Shown here: piece by piece, positions 7,689 through 8,625 of the stretch
Layout of the letters: every line of letters starts with the position of its first letter
Position numbering within the stretch: position 1 is the first letter of the stretch
Source: Candidatus Latescibacterota bacterium
GTDB lineage: Bacteria > Latescibacterota > UBA2968 > GCA-2709665
Direction: 5' to 3'
NCBI GenBank assembly: GCA_030746455.1
Contig: JASLMQ010000911.1
Location: forward strand, 1 to 8,625
Length of the DNA: 8,625 nt
The notes under the pieces: model-generated
What the model was told of the DNA's origin: nothing
The model's database searches: none
The model's input: the letters and a program-made list of their open reading frames with translations, nothing else
Made by a program: the position numbers and the translations under genes

Positions 7689-7725
7689 GGAAGGGGGGGT
7701 GGTTCCAGGAACCACCCCCCCTTCC
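7689..7725. terminator. 37-nt perfect palindrome, probable (bidirectional) terminator
   Basis: The 18-nt arm 7689-7706 (GGAAGGGGGGGTGGTTCC) is the exact reverse complement of 7708-7725 and the centre is a single A at 7707. Allowing a 5-nt loop, a 16-bp stem remains, with seven consecutive G-C pairs. It sits 26 bp downstream of the GYD stop. On the + strand no T-run follows. On the minus strand it is followed by TATTTAAC, so it could also end a transcript from the decayed minus-strand gene. Confidence 0.7.
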
Positions 7726-7756
7726 CTGTACTCCCAGCAAGTCGCCGGCCTGGATT

Positions 7757-8245
7757 CTAGATCCCTATACTGGGTATCCGACCCCGATCGTACTTGTGGC
7801 TCGGTCCCCAGGAGATCGACCGGGTGTCCGGATTCAGGATCCCAACGTGGTACCAGAGATTCTATCCGGCGTGGGACTGGTGAACCTCCACGACCGTGTC
7901 GTTGGTCGGAGTCGTCGGCCGCTACTCCGGGACCTCGGGTACCTGCGCCTATTGTACCGGCTCCGGTGCAGGTGGGGTCTTCGCCTCAGGCGCGACCTTG
8001 GTCTCTTTCTTCGGGGTCTCGAGGAGCGATATCGCCGCCACTAGGGCTCCACAACGGTTCCCACGTCGCATGCCAATGCGTCCCCTATTTCGAGGGCCGA
8101 CCAGGACTTACGGGATCCAAACGCCCACGATGTGCCCTCCGCGCTAAGATAGGTCCGGCACCGGGAGCGGGCAAGGCCCCAATACCGTCACGCCCCAACA
8201 AACGGTTTGCCCGAGGGCTAGACCGTGGATAGATTGTTCAGTCAT
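7757..8245 (-). pseudogene. Decayed minus-strand gene (membrane/signal segment, Pro-rich linker, HQS-LWY-KYD repeat)
   Basis: No intact gene occupies 7726-8286, but the minus strand shows protein-like segments. From 8245 one frame reads MTEQSIHGLALGQTVCWGV and stops at 8144. A second frame (8187-8044) reads SWSALEIGDALACDVGTVVE. From 8071 the first frame again reads GALVAAISLLETPKK, then a Lys/Pro/Glu linker (PEAKTPPAPEP), then VVEVHQSHAG and NLWYHVGILNP...WGPSHKYDRGRIPS. This last part is interrupted by TAG at 7951-7949, 7924-7922 and 7864-7862 and ends with TAG at 7759-7757. The last block resembles repeats of secreted bacterial proteins, by memory only. Two compensating frameshifts and three internal stops would be needed, so I call it a pseudogene. 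It may be remnants of two genes. Confidence 0.45.
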
Positions 8246-8286
8246 AGGCCGGAAATTCGGTACCCCGATCTCAACAGGAGCCCACA

Positions 8287-8625
8287 ATGAACTCCGACAT
8301 CCGCATCCTCGATCTCGAGGTCCGTTTCCGCTACAAACGCAACCGCGCCGCGCTCAAGTTCGGGGGCGAGGTCAAGGGCCCCGGTCCCCGGTCCGGCGCC
8401 GATCTCCACGTCTCCGCGATGGTGGAGACGCGCGACGGCAGACGCGGCGAGGGACACGCGTCGATGGTCCTGGGGAGCACGTGGAGCTGGCCTTCGCAGG
8501 TCGTGTCGTCCGCCATGGTCGCCGAAGCCATGCGCGTGCTCGCCGTCCGCTTCGGTGGGGAGCTCTACAAGCGGACAGAACTGGCCCACCCCATACAGCA
8601 CGCGATGGACGCCGAGCCCCTGCTC
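8287..8625 (+). CDS. N-terminal part of a probable enolase-superfamily (mandelate racemase-like) protein, 3' truncated
   Basis: The frame is open from ATG 8287 to the window end, giving 113 residues without a stop. A Shine-Dalgarno AGGAG (8276-8280) sits 6 nt before the start. The opening IRILDLEVRFRYKRNRAAL, the segment LKFGGEV, the strand SAMVETRDGRRGEGHASM and the following WSWPS resemble the N-terminal capping domain of mandelate racemase/muconate lactonizing enzyme relatives that are common in Latescibacterota and similar genomes. The catalytic barrel with its metal ligands would lie beyond the window, so the assignment is tentative. There is no signal peptide, so it is probably cytoplasmic. 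Confidence 0.6.
   Translation, partial: MNSDIRILDLEVRFRYKRNRAALKFGGEVKGPGPRSGADLHVSAMVETRDGRRGEGHASMVLGSTWSWPSQVVSSAMVAEAMRVLAVRFGGELYKRTELAHPIQHAMDAEPLL

Noticed and set aside
7757..8071. Genome-wide reassignment of TAG to explain the amber-interrupted minus-strand frame.
   Set aside because: The upstream partial gene, thiO, thiE and the fusion ORF all end at TAG at expected family lengths or positions, so TAG is a normal stop here.
7699..8232. A 177-codon + strand frame in the region downstream of the GYD gene.
   Set aside because: It begins inside the palindrome, has no ribosome site and has a composition typical of noncoding GC-rich sequence. The minus strand shows more protein-like segments.

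Overview
The window is GC-rich bacterial DNA (by eye about 60-65% G+C) with tightly packed genes, almost all on the + strand. The taxon cannot be fixed from the sequence alone. The large secreted-type protein combines a beta-helix, cohesin-like modules, a dockerin and a FlgD/T9SS-like C-terminal sorting module. That style is typical of Latescibacterota, Poribacteria and other FCB-group or candidate-phylum bacteria, usually known from metagenome-assembled genomes. The use of ThiO (oxygen-dependent glycine oxidase) instead of ThiH suggests aerobic thiazole synthesis.

Region 1 (1-4599) is a thiamin operon. The last 42 codons of an unrecognised gene come first, then thiO, thiS, thiG, a TenI-like ThiE paralog, thiD and a canonical thiE. 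ThiO makes glycine imine, ThiS-thiocarboxylate donates sulfur, and ThiG builds the thiazole phosphate. The TenI-like protein probably aromatises that product, ThiD phosphorylates HMP to HMP-PP, and ThiE joins the two halves into thiamin phosphate. thiF, thiC and a TPP riboswitch are not in the window. A 150-bp gap between thiG and the TenI-like gene holds a perfect hairpin and a degenerate heptamer repeat that runs into the apparent TTG start.

Region 2 (4615-7242) is an 875-codon open frame that looks chimeric. Its first ~43 codons, with ribosome binding site, are the start of tex (a conserved RNA-binding transcription accessory protein). The frame then passes without a stop into the middle of a secreted multidomain protein. 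The fusion has no signal peptide. Either a deletion fused tex to a downstream surface-protein gene, or the contig is misassembled near 4740.

Region 3 (7243-8625) holds a small GYD-domain gene with its own candidate promoter, a 37-nt perfect palindrome that is probably a terminator, and about 560 bp without an intact gene. On the minus strand of that stretch I can read a decayed gene with frameshifts and several amber stops. A new + strand gene begins at 8287 with a good Shine-Dalgarno sequence and runs off the end; it resembles the N-terminal part of an enolase-superfamily (mandelate racemase-like) protein.
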